64,000 nucleotides of DNA from Rubripirellula lacrimiformis (GTDB lineage Bacteria; Planctomycetota; Planctomycetia; Pirellulales; Pirellulaceae): positions 4,526,001 through 4,590,000 of the forward strand of contig NZ_CP036525.1 in NCBI RefSeq assembly GCF_007741535.1, in the 5' to 3' direction. This document shows, piece by piece, positions 1 to 9,531 of the stretch (the stretch's first letter is position 1; every line of letters starts with the position of its first letter). The translations under genes and the position numbers were made by a program. The notes under the pieces were generated by a model. It searched no databases, was not told the DNA's origin, and saw only the letters and a list, made by a program, of their open reading frames with translations.

Positions 1-125
1 AGGAGCCCGCAAAGCGCTCCCCCACCGCTCGTCGCTCCATACTCTCCTCTCCCCCGACTCCCCCGCGGCACGTTTCTTCTGGCCCCCCTCTCCCCTGACT
101 CACCCCGACCCTCGTCTATTCTCGC

Positions 126-190
126 CCCCCCTCCTCTCACCCAAATCCTAGGCAAGCTTCACTTGCCTAGGATCCGGGCGAGAGGGGAGG
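126..190. repeat. Palindromic intergenic repeat (A-like, opposite orientation)
   Basis: A perfect inverted repeat lies at 145-173: 12-bp arms (ATCCTAGGCAAG and its complement) around the loop CTTCA. It is flanked by outer arms rich in CCCCTCCTCTC and GAGAGGGGAGG. The design (C-rich arm, GGAT core, hairpin with 5-nt loop, G-rich arm) matches the A elements at 27-37 kb. Their loop is TGGAG or TGAAG, and CTTCA is the complement of TGAAG, so this copy seems inverted. The stem sequence itself differs from theirs. Function is unknown; a bidirectional terminator or a mobile palindrome are both possible. Confidence 0.6.
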
Positions 191-1027
191 CAACGAACGA
201 GTAAGCAACCCGGTGCTTTGGATCTGGCGGAGAGGGCCGGCAACAGGAGCAAACAGGCAAGCAAACCAGTGCGCTGGGCCTGCTGCCTGCTGCCTGCGTG
301 CTTCGAGACGAGAATCCCGGACGTGACTACAGCTACCGCGGGCACATCACTCGGAGTGCTCCCTCGTTTGCAAGACTTCTGATCGGCCTTCGACCACGGC
401 GATCGAATGAAGATCACGCCTGTATGAGTTTCGGATGATCAACCAGGTGGTTTGCGATAGTCAATGGGTTCACCGAACTCCGCCACTTGCGAATCCGGCC
501 GGCTTCCGAACGACTGCATCAAGCATCCATAAATTCTTTCCAAACACGATTTCGACGATTCATCAGCATGCAAGCTGCTGCCCGCTAACCGATGCAGTAT
601 GCCGTTTGGGACGCGTCGATGTCTGTGTAATTTGGCGGACAAGAATGGTTTAGCCAACCGCACGAACCATGCATCCTCGCTGATTTCAGATCACTCGTGT
701 TCGTCTGCCAGGACTAGCAGGCGGCAAAGATTGTTTCCAACGCATCAAAGTTCGGTACATCAATTGCGTTGCGTTGTTGCAGAATCAAAACGCTGCAGCA
801 TCCCTTGACGCCTCGCGACACTGCTTCGCATTTCGCAACGCCTGTCTTCGGTTTCAATCGAACGCGGCGACCACACAGTGGCCGCAATCTTTCGGCGAAA
901 TGATTCGAGCAACGCGTCTGAATGTGGATATTGAATGGGGGCGACCAAGATATTCACCGCCAACACTTGTCGCCCACCTAACGTTCGATTGTCGAACAAA
1001 AACCCTCTCTCCTTTCTGGAAATCGAA
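191..1027. other. Non-coding stretch upstream of the fasciclin gene
   Basis: No convincing gene is seen on either strand. The open frames here are short, overlap one another on both strands and show no recognisable domain, signal peptide or ribosome binding site. The promoter of the fasciclin gene must lie in its last part, but no clear -35/-10 pair can be assigned by eye. Confidence 0.5.
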
Positions 1028-1525
1028 ATGTACCGTTTCACACTGCTCTCTTGTGTCGCTGCTATCGCTCTTATCGCCATGCCGAATGCAAAGGCCGACC
1101 ATCACAACGAGAAAACGAAAGACATCGTTGATACCGCTGTTGCGGCAAAGTTCAACACTTTGGTTGCCGCAGTGAAGGCCGGAGGCTTGGTTGAGACATT
1201 GAAGGGCGATGGTCCCTTCACCGTTTTCGCACCCACCGACGAAGCTTTCGCGGAACTCCCCGAAGGCGCGCTTGCCGACTTGCTGAAGCCAGAAAACAAG
1301 TCGAAGCTGCAAGCGATCTTGAAGTACCATGTTGTTCCCGGCAAAGTGACCGCCAAGCAAGTCACTTCGCTGAACGACGCGACTACCGTTGAAGGCAGCA
1401 AGGTCAAGATCGAAGTGAAGGGTGACAAAGTGATGATCAATAATGCCACCGTCAAAAAGGCGGATGTCATGTGCAGCAATGGTGTCATCCACGTCATCGA
1501 CAAGGTTTTGATCCCTAGCAGCTAA
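1028..1525 (+). CDS. Exported fasciclin-domain protein
   Basis: A 165-residue protein. Residues 1-23 form a Sec signal peptide (MYRFTLL, hydrophobic core, then NAKA before the mature part). The rest is a single fasciclin (FAS1/beta-Ig-H3) domain, shown by the hallmark [18 protein letters not shown] near residues 59-76, the YHVVPGKV segment and the closing [16 protein letters not shown]1 domains mediate adhesion or surface interactions; bacterial single-domain forms are secreted or periplasmic. The frame is open further upstream, but ATG 1028 is chosen because it starts the signal peptide. The gene stands alone and is followed by a good terminator hairpin. Ligand unknown. Confidence 0.93.
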   Translation: MYRFTLLSCVAAIALIAMPNAKADHHNEKTKDIVDTAVAAKFNTLVAAVKAGGLVETLKGDGPFTVFAPTDEAFAELPEGALADLLKPENKSKLQAILKYHVVPGKVTAKQVTSLNDATTVEGSKVKIEVKGDKVMINNATVKKADVMCSNGVIHVIDKVLIPSS

Positions 1526-1572
1526 TCGACCAAAATGCGAAACGCATTTTCGAAACAGAAGATCAATCAGGC

Positions 1573-1603
1573 GGCCGATCTGAGAAATCAGGTCGGCCTT
1601 TTT
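1573..1603 (+). terminator. Rho-independent terminator after the fasciclin gene
   Basis: GGCCGATCTGA and TCAGGTCGGCC pair as an 11-bp stem with one G-U wobble around a GAAA tetraloop, directly followed by five T residues. It lies about 50 bp past the fasciclin stop codon. Confidence 0.85.
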
Positions 1604-1671
1604 CGTAGAATCACCCGCAGTCTTGGGTCACGGGTGAACCTGACAGCAGTATTCAACCAACGGAAATAGAG

Positions 1672-1956
1672 ATGCCAAAAGCAATTTGGAACGGGACAAT
1701 CATCGCCGAAAGTGATGACACAGTCGTGGTCGAGAACAACCATTACTTTCCACCGAAATCCGTTCGACGCGAGTTTGTCCAGCACAGCGATTATGAAACG
1801 GTATGCGGATGGAAAGGGACTGCCAGCTACCTAGACGTTGTTGTGGACGGAGAGACGAACCGGCAAGCGGCCTGGTACTACGCGTCCCCAAAGCAGGCCG
1901 CCAGCAACATCTGCGATCACGTGGCTTTCTGGAAGGGAGTTGTGGTTGAATCGTGA
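1672..1956 (+). CDS. DUF427 domain protein
   Basis: A 94-residue cytosolic protein with the complete small DUF427 fold: MPKAIWNG at the N terminus, then VVVENNHYFPP, the conserved CGWKGTASYLDV segment, and AAWYYASPK with a C-terminal AFWKGV. DUF427 proteins are small beta-rich proteins of unknown biochemical role, common in many bacteria. No signal peptide is seen. The gene lies between the fasciclin terminator and the convergent photolyase gene, so it is probably monocistronic. No function is assigned. Confidence 0.9.
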   Translation: MPKAIWNGTIIAESDDTVVVENNHYFPPKSVRREFVQHSDYETVCGWKGTASYLDVVVDGETNRQAAWYYASPKQAASNICDHVAFWKGVVVES

Positions 1957-2232
1957 TCGCGAACTGCAACCGTCGAATCAGTGGATCGATGAGAGGTGAT
2001 CCATTGAGCATGAAAGTTTGAGTATCGAATCGGTCCTGTCCAAAGTGATTTGTCACATCGCTTTGATCGCACGCGGGTCGCCGAGCTCGATGTCGGTAGA
2101 GGGGCGTCCCTTGGGGATTTCATCCAATCACACACAGCAGCCGACTTCCCCGCAAGGCTCGGCGTGTGATGCGACGCGGGCGTAACGAATGAAGTCAGTC
2201 CAGTCGATGCCGCTGATATCTACTCACCTGAT

Positions 2233-4691
2233 TCAGACGATGGATGTTTTCGATGGCGATTTCGAGTCCCACGCATCGACCTTGCCCATGACGCGACCAG
2301 CCATCGCCATTCCGCTTAAGAATGCGTCCTCGACATGGGTACCTCCACACCAATCGCCACAGGCTCCGATTTGAAGGTCGCAATCAAACAGACTCTCAAC
2401 GGGCAGTGGATCTGTCGGCACAGCGAACCGCCACAGATGAGACTGGCAGTGGAGAGGTTGTCCTGGGCTTCGACCGACGACCTTCCAGAACTCCGCAACC
2501 AATCGTTGCCCGACCTCGTCGGACGCCTCATCGATGTGGTCCCGAGTCCATTCACCAGTCGCGTGCAGCACCCATGTTTCCTGAGTTTGCCGGCGTCCTG
2601 GCTTACTGCGAGTGAAATCCAGGACAGCGGCGACTGATGGACCGTCGCCGCGTCGAATTCGATGTCGGAATCGGACTGTAGCGTTAACATCACAGCCCAG
2701 CACCCCGACATCTCGACCTCGCCCGCTCGATCAGCAAGCTTCGGAGCTTCCGCCATCAACTTTGCAGCCTGTCCCGCGGGGACCGCAACGATGGCGACAT
2801 CAAATTTCCCAAATTCCATACCGTCATCGCTCGATAGCGCCCAACGATCCCCCAATCGGCTCAGTGGTGCGACGCGAATTCCGAATTGAACCTTCAAATC
2901 AGCGGCGAGATGCTTGCCGATCGCATTCATTCCCGGGACCGCCACCCATCGTTTGATTCCCACCTTCTGTTCTTGGTCCATTGTCTGGTCTTGGATCAAT
3001 CCACCCTGAAGATCCACGATGCGGCCCTGCCAGGGTTGGACCACGCCGTCCTGAACCCAGGAATCAACATATCGCTTGAAACGATCGTCCCCTGCGGTGA
3101 AGTACTGTGCCCCGTGGTCGAATCGAAGCTGATCATCCACGCGTCGTGTCGACATGCGGCCACCGACTCCTCGACTCTTCTCGAAAACGGTTACCTCATA
3201 TCCGACATCGCTTAACGTTCGTGCGCAGATCAGGCCGGACATCCCTGCCCCTATCACAGCCACCGATGGCATGGAAGAACGGATCGGTGTGGTCACCCGT
3301 TGACGGAATGCTTCGACATCCAGACGTTTGGCGTGTTCAGTGGTGGACCGCGAACGGACTGTCCCCAAGATGGGCTGAGGCGGCTGAAATGGGCGATCGA
3401 ACTGTCCAAGGCACCACAGAATCCCACCATACGAAGCCGGATCACGTCCATCCAATGCATAGCGATGATTCAAATCGATGATCCGATCCAGCGCGTGTTT
3501 GGCATCTGGCGTCCAGTTCAAAATTGCCTTGCCCCATGTCATCCGGACATTGTTATGCAACTGTCCCTGGATCAACAACGATCGTTGTGCTGAATCCCAA
3601 AGCGAATCGCCGGTCCGACCGCGTGCCATCTGTTCCCAAGAATAATTGGATTCACGACGATCGGATTCGTGTTCACGCAGTGTCTCAATCGCCCAGTCCG
3701 GCAGCGCGGATAGCCGCCCGTGATCACGACGGTAGAAACAGAATCCATAGGCAAGTTCACGCCAAATTAAGAGCTCGTCAAGAAACTTCTTCGCGCCCGA
3801 ATTTGAATCGGCCGCCGCCTGGCGAGCGATCTTCGTGGGCGCCACCATCCCGTAGTGCAAGTAGGGCGACATCCGACTGACGCCATCGACCAGGGCGTCG
3901 TTTCGCAGCTGATCGTAATTCGCCAAGGCCGTGTCTCGAAACTTCATCCACCGTGCATAGCCTGCCTGCGATCCCCCGACTGTGTCCGCAACGGGATGGA
4001 TCGAATGGTCGATTTTGCACTGGCTAACCAAATCCGCGATCTCGACCCTCTGCAGATCCATCGGTTCAAACGGTAGCGAAACGCTGGAGTTTGCCGTGCA
4101 ATCCATCTCGACGTCCGCCGGACTCGCTGCGGTGCGTTCTTGATAAAGTGCTTTGGTCGCGTCTCGAAACTCAAACGCTCGTTCGTAGCTTCTGCCCACG
4201 ATACGCATCGGAACGACGCAAGCCGTGTCGACCGCAACCACAGGGCAATGGAGTCCGCGACACAGAATTGCAGTCCATCGACGGATCGGCTCCACCGGCA
4301 TGTCTTCGGTGATCACGCACGCGGCGCGTCCGGCAAGTGTTCGCAGGTGGGGTTGGCAACGTCCCGGTCGTTCGACATGCAATGCGTACTGGATATTCCG
4401 GTCGGCGAATTCTTGCTGCACATCGCGTGCACCCTGCAAAATGAAGCTGTGATGCCGGTCCGACGCGTAGGGGTACCGCTGGGATAGCCCCTGGTAGACC
4501 AACAGCGGCTTCTTGATCCGGTTCGCGAATTCGATTGCGATGTTCAGCGCCGGATTCTCGTCGGCACGGATCGCCGACCGCATCCAATACAGAACAAATT
4601 GGCCTTGACGATCTACCGGAACGTCGTGGACCACTCGCACACGCTCGGCCAACATGCGGTCCGCCGAATCAATCAACTGCACGACCTTCAT
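2233..4691 (-). CDS. Class II-like photolyase fused to FAD oxidoreductase, frameshifted near its C terminus
   Basis: Residues 1 to about 460 are a photolyase of class II type: RVRVVHDVPV and FVLYWMRSA at the start, then the FAD domain with RMSPYLHYGM, LDELLIWREL, QGQLHNNVRMTWGK and DPASYGG. It would use light and FADH- to repair UV-induced pyrimidine dimers. From about residue 475 a second flavoprotein begins (VAVIGAGMSGLICAR, FEKSRGVGGRMSTRR, DHGAQYFTA), resembling renalase-like FAD oxidoreductases. The continuous frame leaves this homology after SPLSWI near 2616 and runs to a stop at 2316. The family sequence resumes in the next frame (RSKPGR, ETWVLHATGEW, GDWCGGTHVEDAFLSG) and ends at 2233. 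One missing base near 2613-2618 explains this. The start ATG overlaps the stop of the SDR gene (ATGA). Confidence 0.85.
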
Positions 4692-5392
4692 GACCGGATT
4701 CGCGACATTCCGCCATCGACAGCCATCACCTGCCCGGTGATCCAGCTGGAAACGTCTGTCAGTAAAAACTCAGCCATCGCTGCCACATCGTCGACCGATC
4801 CCACGCGTTGCAGCGGGTGCCGTTGAGCCATCGCGTGGCGTTTTTCGTCGCTGGACAATAGTCGTTCGGCCAGTGGTGTATCGGTCAATGACGGTGCGAT
4901 GCAGTTCACTCGAATTTTGGGAGCTAGCTCTGCCGCGAAAGCGCGTGTTAAACCTTCCACGGCGCCCTTTGCCGCCGCCACCGACGAATGCATCGCGAGC
5001 CCCTGTGTGACGGCCACCGTACTGAACATCACCATCGAAGAATTGCCCGACGCCTTCATCGCGACCAGCGAAGCCTGCAGACACTTCACCGCCCCGACCA
5101 CGTTCAGTTCATAGTCGCGGATCATCGCGTCTGGTTTCAAGCCACGCACCGGCCCCAGATGGATCGACCCTGGACAGTATGCCAGGCCGTCGATCGAATC
5201 GGGAAGACAACCAGGATCCATCGTGTCGGTCGTCACATCGGCCGGTACGTGAATCACATCCGGCAGCGATGACGCGAATTCCCAAGTGCGTGACACCACC
5301 GTGACGGCCGCGGCAGACCGAATCAATCGCTTGACAATGCCCAGGCCGATTCCATGACTACCACCCACGACTACGTAATTCTTTTGACTCAT
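4688..5392 (-). CDS. SDR-family oxidoreductase
   Basis: A short-chain dehydrogenase/reductase of 234 residues. It has an N-terminal nucleotide motif (VVGGSHGIGLG), a mid-protein segment with VAVTQG and the helix containing AAKGAVEGLTRA, and the C-terminal family signature PLQRVGSVDDVA with WITGQVMAVDGG. The usual catalytic YxxxK tyrosine position reads SSVAAAK, so the standard tyrosine appears to be missing; this form may be catalytically altered. ATG 5392 is chosen because the Rossmann strand follows at once and AGGAGG lies about 14 bases upstream. The stop overlaps the photolyase start (ATGA), so the two are probably translationally coupled. Substrate unknown; the context suggests a link to photorepair or a photoprotective metabolite. 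Confidence 0.85.
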   Translation of the reverse strand: MSQKNYVVVGGSHGIGLGIVKRLIRSAAAVTVVSRTWEFASSLPDVIHVPADVTTDTMDPGCLPDSIDGLAYCPGSIHLGPVRGLKPDAMIRDYELNVVGAVKCLQASLVAMKASGNSSMVMFSTVAVTQGLAMHSSVAAAKGAVEGLTRAFAAELAPKIRVNCIAPSLTDTPLAERLLSSDEKRHAMAQRHPLQRVGSVDDVAAMAEFLLTDVSSWITGQVMAVDGGMSRIRS

Positions 5393-5534
5393 TCGGACGC
5401 TCGCAACCTCCTGCATCGACACGGAAATCCAACCTGTTCGGCATCGCATCGACACCTCAGGAGACGCCCCGAGTCCAATCCGCCGACAATCCGAGAACTG
5501 TAGAGTGTCGACTAGTCATCCATCGTTCGGCTTT

Positions 5535-7145
5535 CTAGATCAGTTCGCCCAAGAAGGTTTCAGCGCTGCGAAGATGTTGCTCGCGTTTTTCGTCGTCCAT
5601 CTTTTTCGCCATTGCGCACATCATGGCCCAGCGAGGATTCTTGGCCAAATCGTCGACGTGATTCCAAATCCATCGCCAGTACAATCCGTCCCAGACATCG
5701 CACCACGGCGCCTTTTTGTAGTGGCTCATCTTGCGAATGTACGACGATCCCGAGAAATAGGGCTTGGTCGTGATCGAGCCGCCATCCGCGTTCTGACTCA
5801 TCGCATAGACATTCGGAACCATCACCCAGTCGTAGCTGTCGACGAACATTTCCATGAACCACGTGTAAATGTCGTCGGGATCAATCTCGCACAAGAACAT
5901 GAACCCGCCCAGCACCATCAGACGTTCGATGTGGTGGCAATAGCCCGTCTTCAACAACCGCCGAATCGTGTCATCGATCGGTGCCACTCCGGTCGTTCCG
6001 TCGTAGAAGCAATTCGGCATCGGGCGATGGTGGTTCCAGTGGTTCGTTGTTCGCATTGGCACCCCCAAATCATCGTAGGTTGCTCGCATGAATTCCCGCC
6101 AACCAATCACTTGCCGCAGAAAACCTTCCACTGAATTGATGGGGACATCGTTCGCGGCGGCGTACTTCGTCGTCGCGGAAACCACATCCTCGGGTGTCAG
6201 CAGACCGATGTTCAGCGACGGCGTCAGCATGCTATGCCATAGCCAGGATTCGCCCTCGACGATGGCATCCTCATAGTCGCCGAACTTCGAAAAGCGTCGC
6301 TTCAAAAAATGAGTCAACCAACGCTTTGCGTCCTCGTGCGACGTCGGATAGTACAGTTCGTCGATCTGGCCTGGATTGTCCGCAAACCGCTGCTGCACAT
6401 GTGATTTGGCATAGGTGTCGAATGAATCGCGTTTCAGAGTCAAATTTTCGGGAATCGAGGACAACTCGGATTTCGGCACCTTCTTTCGATTCTGTTCGTC
6501 GAAACTCCATTGCCCGCCAACAGGTTCGCCATCTTCGATCAAAACGTCCAATCGCTGCCGCTGCGATCTGTAAAAGTCGGCCATGAACCATCGCTTCTTT
6601 CCATCGCGATACTGACGGTTCTGGTCCGGTGTATTGAGGAACCCCGGGCTGGGCAATATTTCCAACTCCATGCCCATCCGGTCCGCAGCATTCGTCAATC
6701 GCTTTTCCACAAGGAAGTCGGCCGGATCAACCACACATAGCCGCTGGTCAGTGCGCTGCTTGGCAGGGATGCAGCGGCCTATCTGATCCTCCAAAGTTTC
6801 GTCTTCGGCGTAGTCCAGGTAGTCAACCTCAAGTCCCTGCTGACTTAGTCTGAATTGGTACCGTTTCATCGTAGCTCGGTGGAGCCACAATTTTTGCTTG
6901 TGAAACTTTGCCGGGTGATGCTTGTCGCCGAAGAACAGCGAGTCTTCGATCAGGACCACCCGCGACGGATCCAGCAGCAATCCCGGATGCTGGTCGAAGA
7001 GTTGGTTTGGAAAGATCAGCAGTATCAATGAACAGGTTCCCAATCGTTTGAACAGCGAATCAGCACCGCGACGACGAATCGTCGGCACGAACCAGCACTC
7101 AGGACGCACATTTTGGGCCAACCGAAAAACCAGCGAACAAGTCAA
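5535..7145 (-). CDS. PhrB/CryB-like cryptochrome-photolyase family protein
   Basis: Up to 536 residues, matching the deoxyribodipyrimidine photolyase-related (PF04244) family that includes bacterial (6-4) photolyases. Evidence: FPNQLFDQHPGLL at the N-terminal antenna domain, then FLRQVIGWREFMRA, GYCHHIERLMVLGGF with the histidine pair, VDSYDWVMVPN, MSQNADGG and TKPYFSGSSYI. The loop that in PhrB holds YCxxC and a later ACPF cysteine reads HYKKAPWCDVWDG here, so most iron-sulfur ligands look absent. The start is uncertain: family similarity begins about residue 43 and no internal ATG precedes it, so a TTG or other start further in is possible. It heads a minus-strand block with the SDR and the photolyase fusion. 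Confidence 0.88.
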   Translation of the reverse strand: MTCSLVFRLAQNVRPECWFVPTIRRRGADSLFKRLGTCSLILLIFPNQLFDQHPGLLLDPSRVVLIEDSLFFGDKHHPAKFHKQKLWLHRATMKRYQFRLSQQGLEVDYLDYAEDETLEDQIGRCIPAKQRTDQRLCVVDPADFLVEKRLTNAADRMGMELEILPSPGFLNTPDQNRQYRDGKKRWFMADFYRSQRQRLDVLIEDGEPVGGQWSFDEQNRKKVPKSELSSIPENLTLKRDSFDTYAKSHVQQRFADNPGQIDELYYPTSHEDAKRWLTHFLKRRFSKFGDYEDAIVEGESWLWHSMLTPSLNIGLLTPEDVVSATTKYAAANDVPINSVEGFLRQVIGWREFMRATYDDLGVPMRTTNHWNHHRPMPNCFYDGTTGVAPIDDTIRRLLKTGYCHHIERLMVLGGFMFLCEIDPDDIYTWFMEMFVDSYDWVMVPNVYAMSQNADGGSITTKPYFSGSSYIRKMSHYKKAPWCDVWDGLYWRWIWNHVDDLAKNPRWAMMCAMAKKMDDEKREQHLRSAETFLGELI

Positions 7146-7582
7146 CCATCTGTCGTCCAGATAGCATAGAACTTCGAAAAGGTGATTCCGGACTCACCGC
7201 ACAAGATCCTTCTCGCACCGCTGAGCGAGCAGTGGAAAAGATAGGCCGGGGCCGACGTGCCCCCGCGACACCACCAAAGCGACTAGAATCCGTTTGCCGA
7301 ATTCCTAACGATTTCGTCGCCCGGTTTGCGTTGTAGGCTCATCCACCGGTCTTGCCAGCGACACTCGTACCCCGGGACTGAATGACCCCGGGACTGAATG
7401 ACTCTGGGACGCTTTGGCTTGGCGACTCGGATACGAAAGAACTCTGGTGCTCTGGGATTCTTTACAAAACTTACCGCGTCCAAAAACGGCTTAACTTACT
7501 CGCGCTTGGCGATGACTTTCTGCCGGGCCAAGCGGACTCGAACCACAACATCACTATCCATTTCTTTTCGAAGGTTCTCAGC
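7146..7582. other. Divergent intergenic region with a 16-bp tandem repeat
   Basis: This lies between the minus-strand photolyase homologue and the plus-strand esterase, so it should hold both promoters. No gene is supported. At 7370-7401 the unit CCCCGGGACTGAATGA occurs twice in exact tandem, followed by a degenerate third copy. Confidence 0.5.
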
Positions 7583-8575
7583 GTGCCAGCGATAGCGAAT
7601 GCCCGAATATGTGTCGCGTTTCTAGCGATCCTGTTGATCGTGTCGAGTTTCCAAGCGAGCGCACCGTCTGTGTGGGCGGACGACGAACCGCCAACGGGTG
7701 ATCAATCACCGACCGGTCCGATCTTCGATGAACCGACCTATCCGGTGAAGGCCACGCTCGGTTTACCCTATGCACAGGGCATGATCTATCATCCCACCGA
7801 TACCGCGCGTTTCTTTCCCCGGAATCTGACGCTTGACGTCTACCAGCCCGACGAAGACGTAGCGCAGCATCGTCCCGTCGTTTTGTTGGTTCATTCCGGA
7901 GGCTTTTGGACGGGCGATTCCTTGATGAAGTCGATGGTCCGTGCTGGCAACTATTTCGCCGAGCGAGGCTGGGTTTGTTTTTCGATCAACTATCGTCTGC
8001 ACGGTGATCGAGCGATCGCGCCAACGGGCTGGCTGAAGAATCGGCCCACCTATGCTGCGACGCGAGACGCGAAGGCGGCCATCCGCTGGATCCGGGCCAA
8101 CGCGAAAACCTACCGCATCGACCCAAATTCGATCGTCGCCTACGGTGGATCCGCAGGCGGATATATCGGTGCAGCCCTAGCAGCATCGGATGAGTCCGAC
8201 TTCCGCGACGAACTGCTGACAAACGAAGCCGAGAGCAAGCTACTGCAAGCGACGCACTTGGAACAATCTTCGCAAGTTCAGGCCGTGGTCAGCCATTGGG
8301 GATCGGGACTGCTGCTGGAACTGCTGAAAGAGTACGACGGGCGAGACCGGTTCGATTCCGACGATGCTCCCCTGCTGATCATCCATGGCACCGAAGACAA
8401 AGTGGTTCCCTATCATCATGCCGAAGACCTGCTGAAGAACTACCGAAGCAAGATCGAACATTTCCGACTGGACGGCTTCGGCCATTCTGCATGGGCCGCC
8501 AAGGTCAACGGCGACTCGCTTCTAGATGCGGTGTATCCGTTTATGCAACAAGCGTTGAATCTGTCGGCGAAGTGA
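7583..8575 (+). CDS. Exported alpha/beta-hydrolase (esterase-like)
   Basis: A 330-residue secreted hydrolase. A signal peptide covers about residues 1-32 (VPAIANARICVAFLA, then SVWA before DDEPP). The fold shows an oxyanion motif (LVHSGGFW), the nucleophile elbow YGGSAGGYIG, the acid loop HGTEDKVVPYHHA and the histidine FGHSAW, a full Ser-Asp-His triad of the BD-FAE/carboxylesterase type. GTG 7583 is chosen over the earlier open frame because it begins the signal peptide and has GAAGG eight bases upstream. It probably cleaves an ester bond on a polysaccharide or small ester outside the cytoplasm. It reads toward the Rieske remnant but no operon is evident. Confidence 0.88.
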   Translation: MPAIANARICVAFLAILLIVSSFQASAPSVWADDEPPTGDQSPTGPIFDEPTYPVKATLGLPYAQGMIYHPTDTARFFPRNLTLDVYQPDEDVAQHRPVVLLVHSGGFWTGDSLMKSMVRAGNYFAERGWVCFSINYRLHGDRAIAPTGWLKNRPTYAATRDAKAAIRWIRANAKTYRIDPNSIVAYGGSAGGYIGAALAASDESDFRDELLTNEAESKLLQATHLEQSSQVQAVVSHWGSGLLLELLKEYDGRDRFDSDDAPLLIIHGTEDKVVPYHHAEDLLKNYRSKIEHFRLDGFGHSAWAAKVNGDSLLDAVYPFMQQALNLSAK

Positions 8576-8668
8576 CCGACAGAATGTCAGCGGAGAACAC
8601 TTTCGCGATCAATCGACGAACGAGGCTCTTCATCGCTCGCTAAATCTGACTCGACAGGACGGAAGAAC

Positions 8669-8791
8669 ATGACTTGGATCAACGCCGCGAAGACAAATGA
8701 AGTACCGGCGGGGACGGGCAAGCTGATCATCGTCGAAGACGACTTGATCGCGCTGTTCCATATCGACGGGGTGTTCATCGACATCCCATGA
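8669..8791 (+). pseudogene. Truncated Rieske [2Fe-2S] protein remnant
   Basis: A 40-codon frame reads MTWINAAKTNEVPAGTGKLI, then IVEDDLIALFHIDG and a stop after VFIDIP. This is the first strand set of a small Rieske ferredoxin of the NirD type (typical start: W..A...VPPGTGK, then IALFNVDGEFYA). The C-x-H and C-x-x-H cluster ligands that should follow are missing, and no frame downstream restores them before the neighbouring RIC gene. GGAAGAAC precedes the ATG. It is most likely a decayed gene at the edge of the nitric-oxide cluster, though a short translated peptide cannot be ruled out. Confidence 0.6.
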
Positions 8792-8803
8792 ACGGTGCGT
8801 TCA

Positions 8804-9529
8804 TCAACTGGCTAATGCCGCTAACACACGCGGAAACAGGATAGATTCCTCGATGTGGACATGATGTCGGACGTCGGATTCGACCCAGCGTAGCAGTCCG
8901 TACATTCGCGAAATCTTCGTACTGCCGTCTTTCGTCGCAGAAGCGTTCTTCCCTGCTTTCCGAGTCATTTTCAGAGCTTCACCGATGTCGGTGTGTTCCG
9001 AGGTGACCCGATGAATCATCGTGGAAATGAAATCCTTGTCCGACGGGCTGCCGTTTCCATCGACTTCCAACCGACGTATCGCAGGAAACAGGGACGCTTC
9101 CTCTTCCTCCATCAAAGCGACGATCTCGTCACGCCAAGCGACGAAAGAAAGTTGAACATCTCGTAGTCCTTCGTGCGTCTGGCTATGCAAACTGACGATC
9201 TCCGATATCAGGTCGCCCAGCATCGGCAAGCTACTCTTCAGCAGGGCATGGTGTGTCTGTTCGATGTGATCGCATAGCTGGGTCAGCGATGCATGCAACC
9301 AATCCGGTTGGTCGGCATTGGCCGATTCGGCCATGGTATGCGCCAACAACGAATGAACACGTAGCACTTCCAATCCGTTTTCCCAACACGCATTTTCGAG
9401 CGGCTTATTCCCATCGCAGCAATAGTCGATCTGCAACATCTCGAACACTTCCGCCGTTTCGGGATGCTGAGCCACCCACAGTCCAACAGCCGAATCATCA
9501 TGCAACACTGCCGCACCTTTTCCAGACAT
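8804..9529 (-). CDS. ric: RIC-type di-iron protein (iron-sulfur cluster repair), copy 1
   Basis: A 241-residue cytosolic protein of the ScdA/YtfE/RIC family. The N-terminal ScdA_N (DUF542) domain holds the double cysteine in LQIDYCCDGNKPL (about 33-46). A hemerythrin-like four-helix domain follows with HIEQTHHALL, HSQTHEGLRD, LMEEEEASLFPAI, TSEHTDIGEAL and HHVHIEESILFPRV supplying His and Glu ligands for a di-iron centre. These proteins repair iron-sulfur clusters damaged by nitric oxide or oxidants. The gene begins 2 bp after the cupin stop, at the end of the proposed NO operon. A paralogue lies at 12539-13258. Confidence 0.92.
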   Translation of the reverse strand: MSGKGAAVLHDDSAVGLWVAQHPETAEVFEMLQIDYCCDGNKPLENACWENGLEVLRVHSLLAHTMAESANADQPDWLHASLTQLCDHIEQTHHALLKSSLPMLGDLISEIVSLHSQTHEGLRDVQLSFVAWRDEIVALMEEEEASLFPAIRRLEVDGNGSPSDKDFISTMIHRVTSEHTDIGEALKMTRKAGKNASATKDGSTKISRMYGLLRWVESDVRHHVHIEESILFPRVLAALAS

Positions 9530-9531
9530 AG

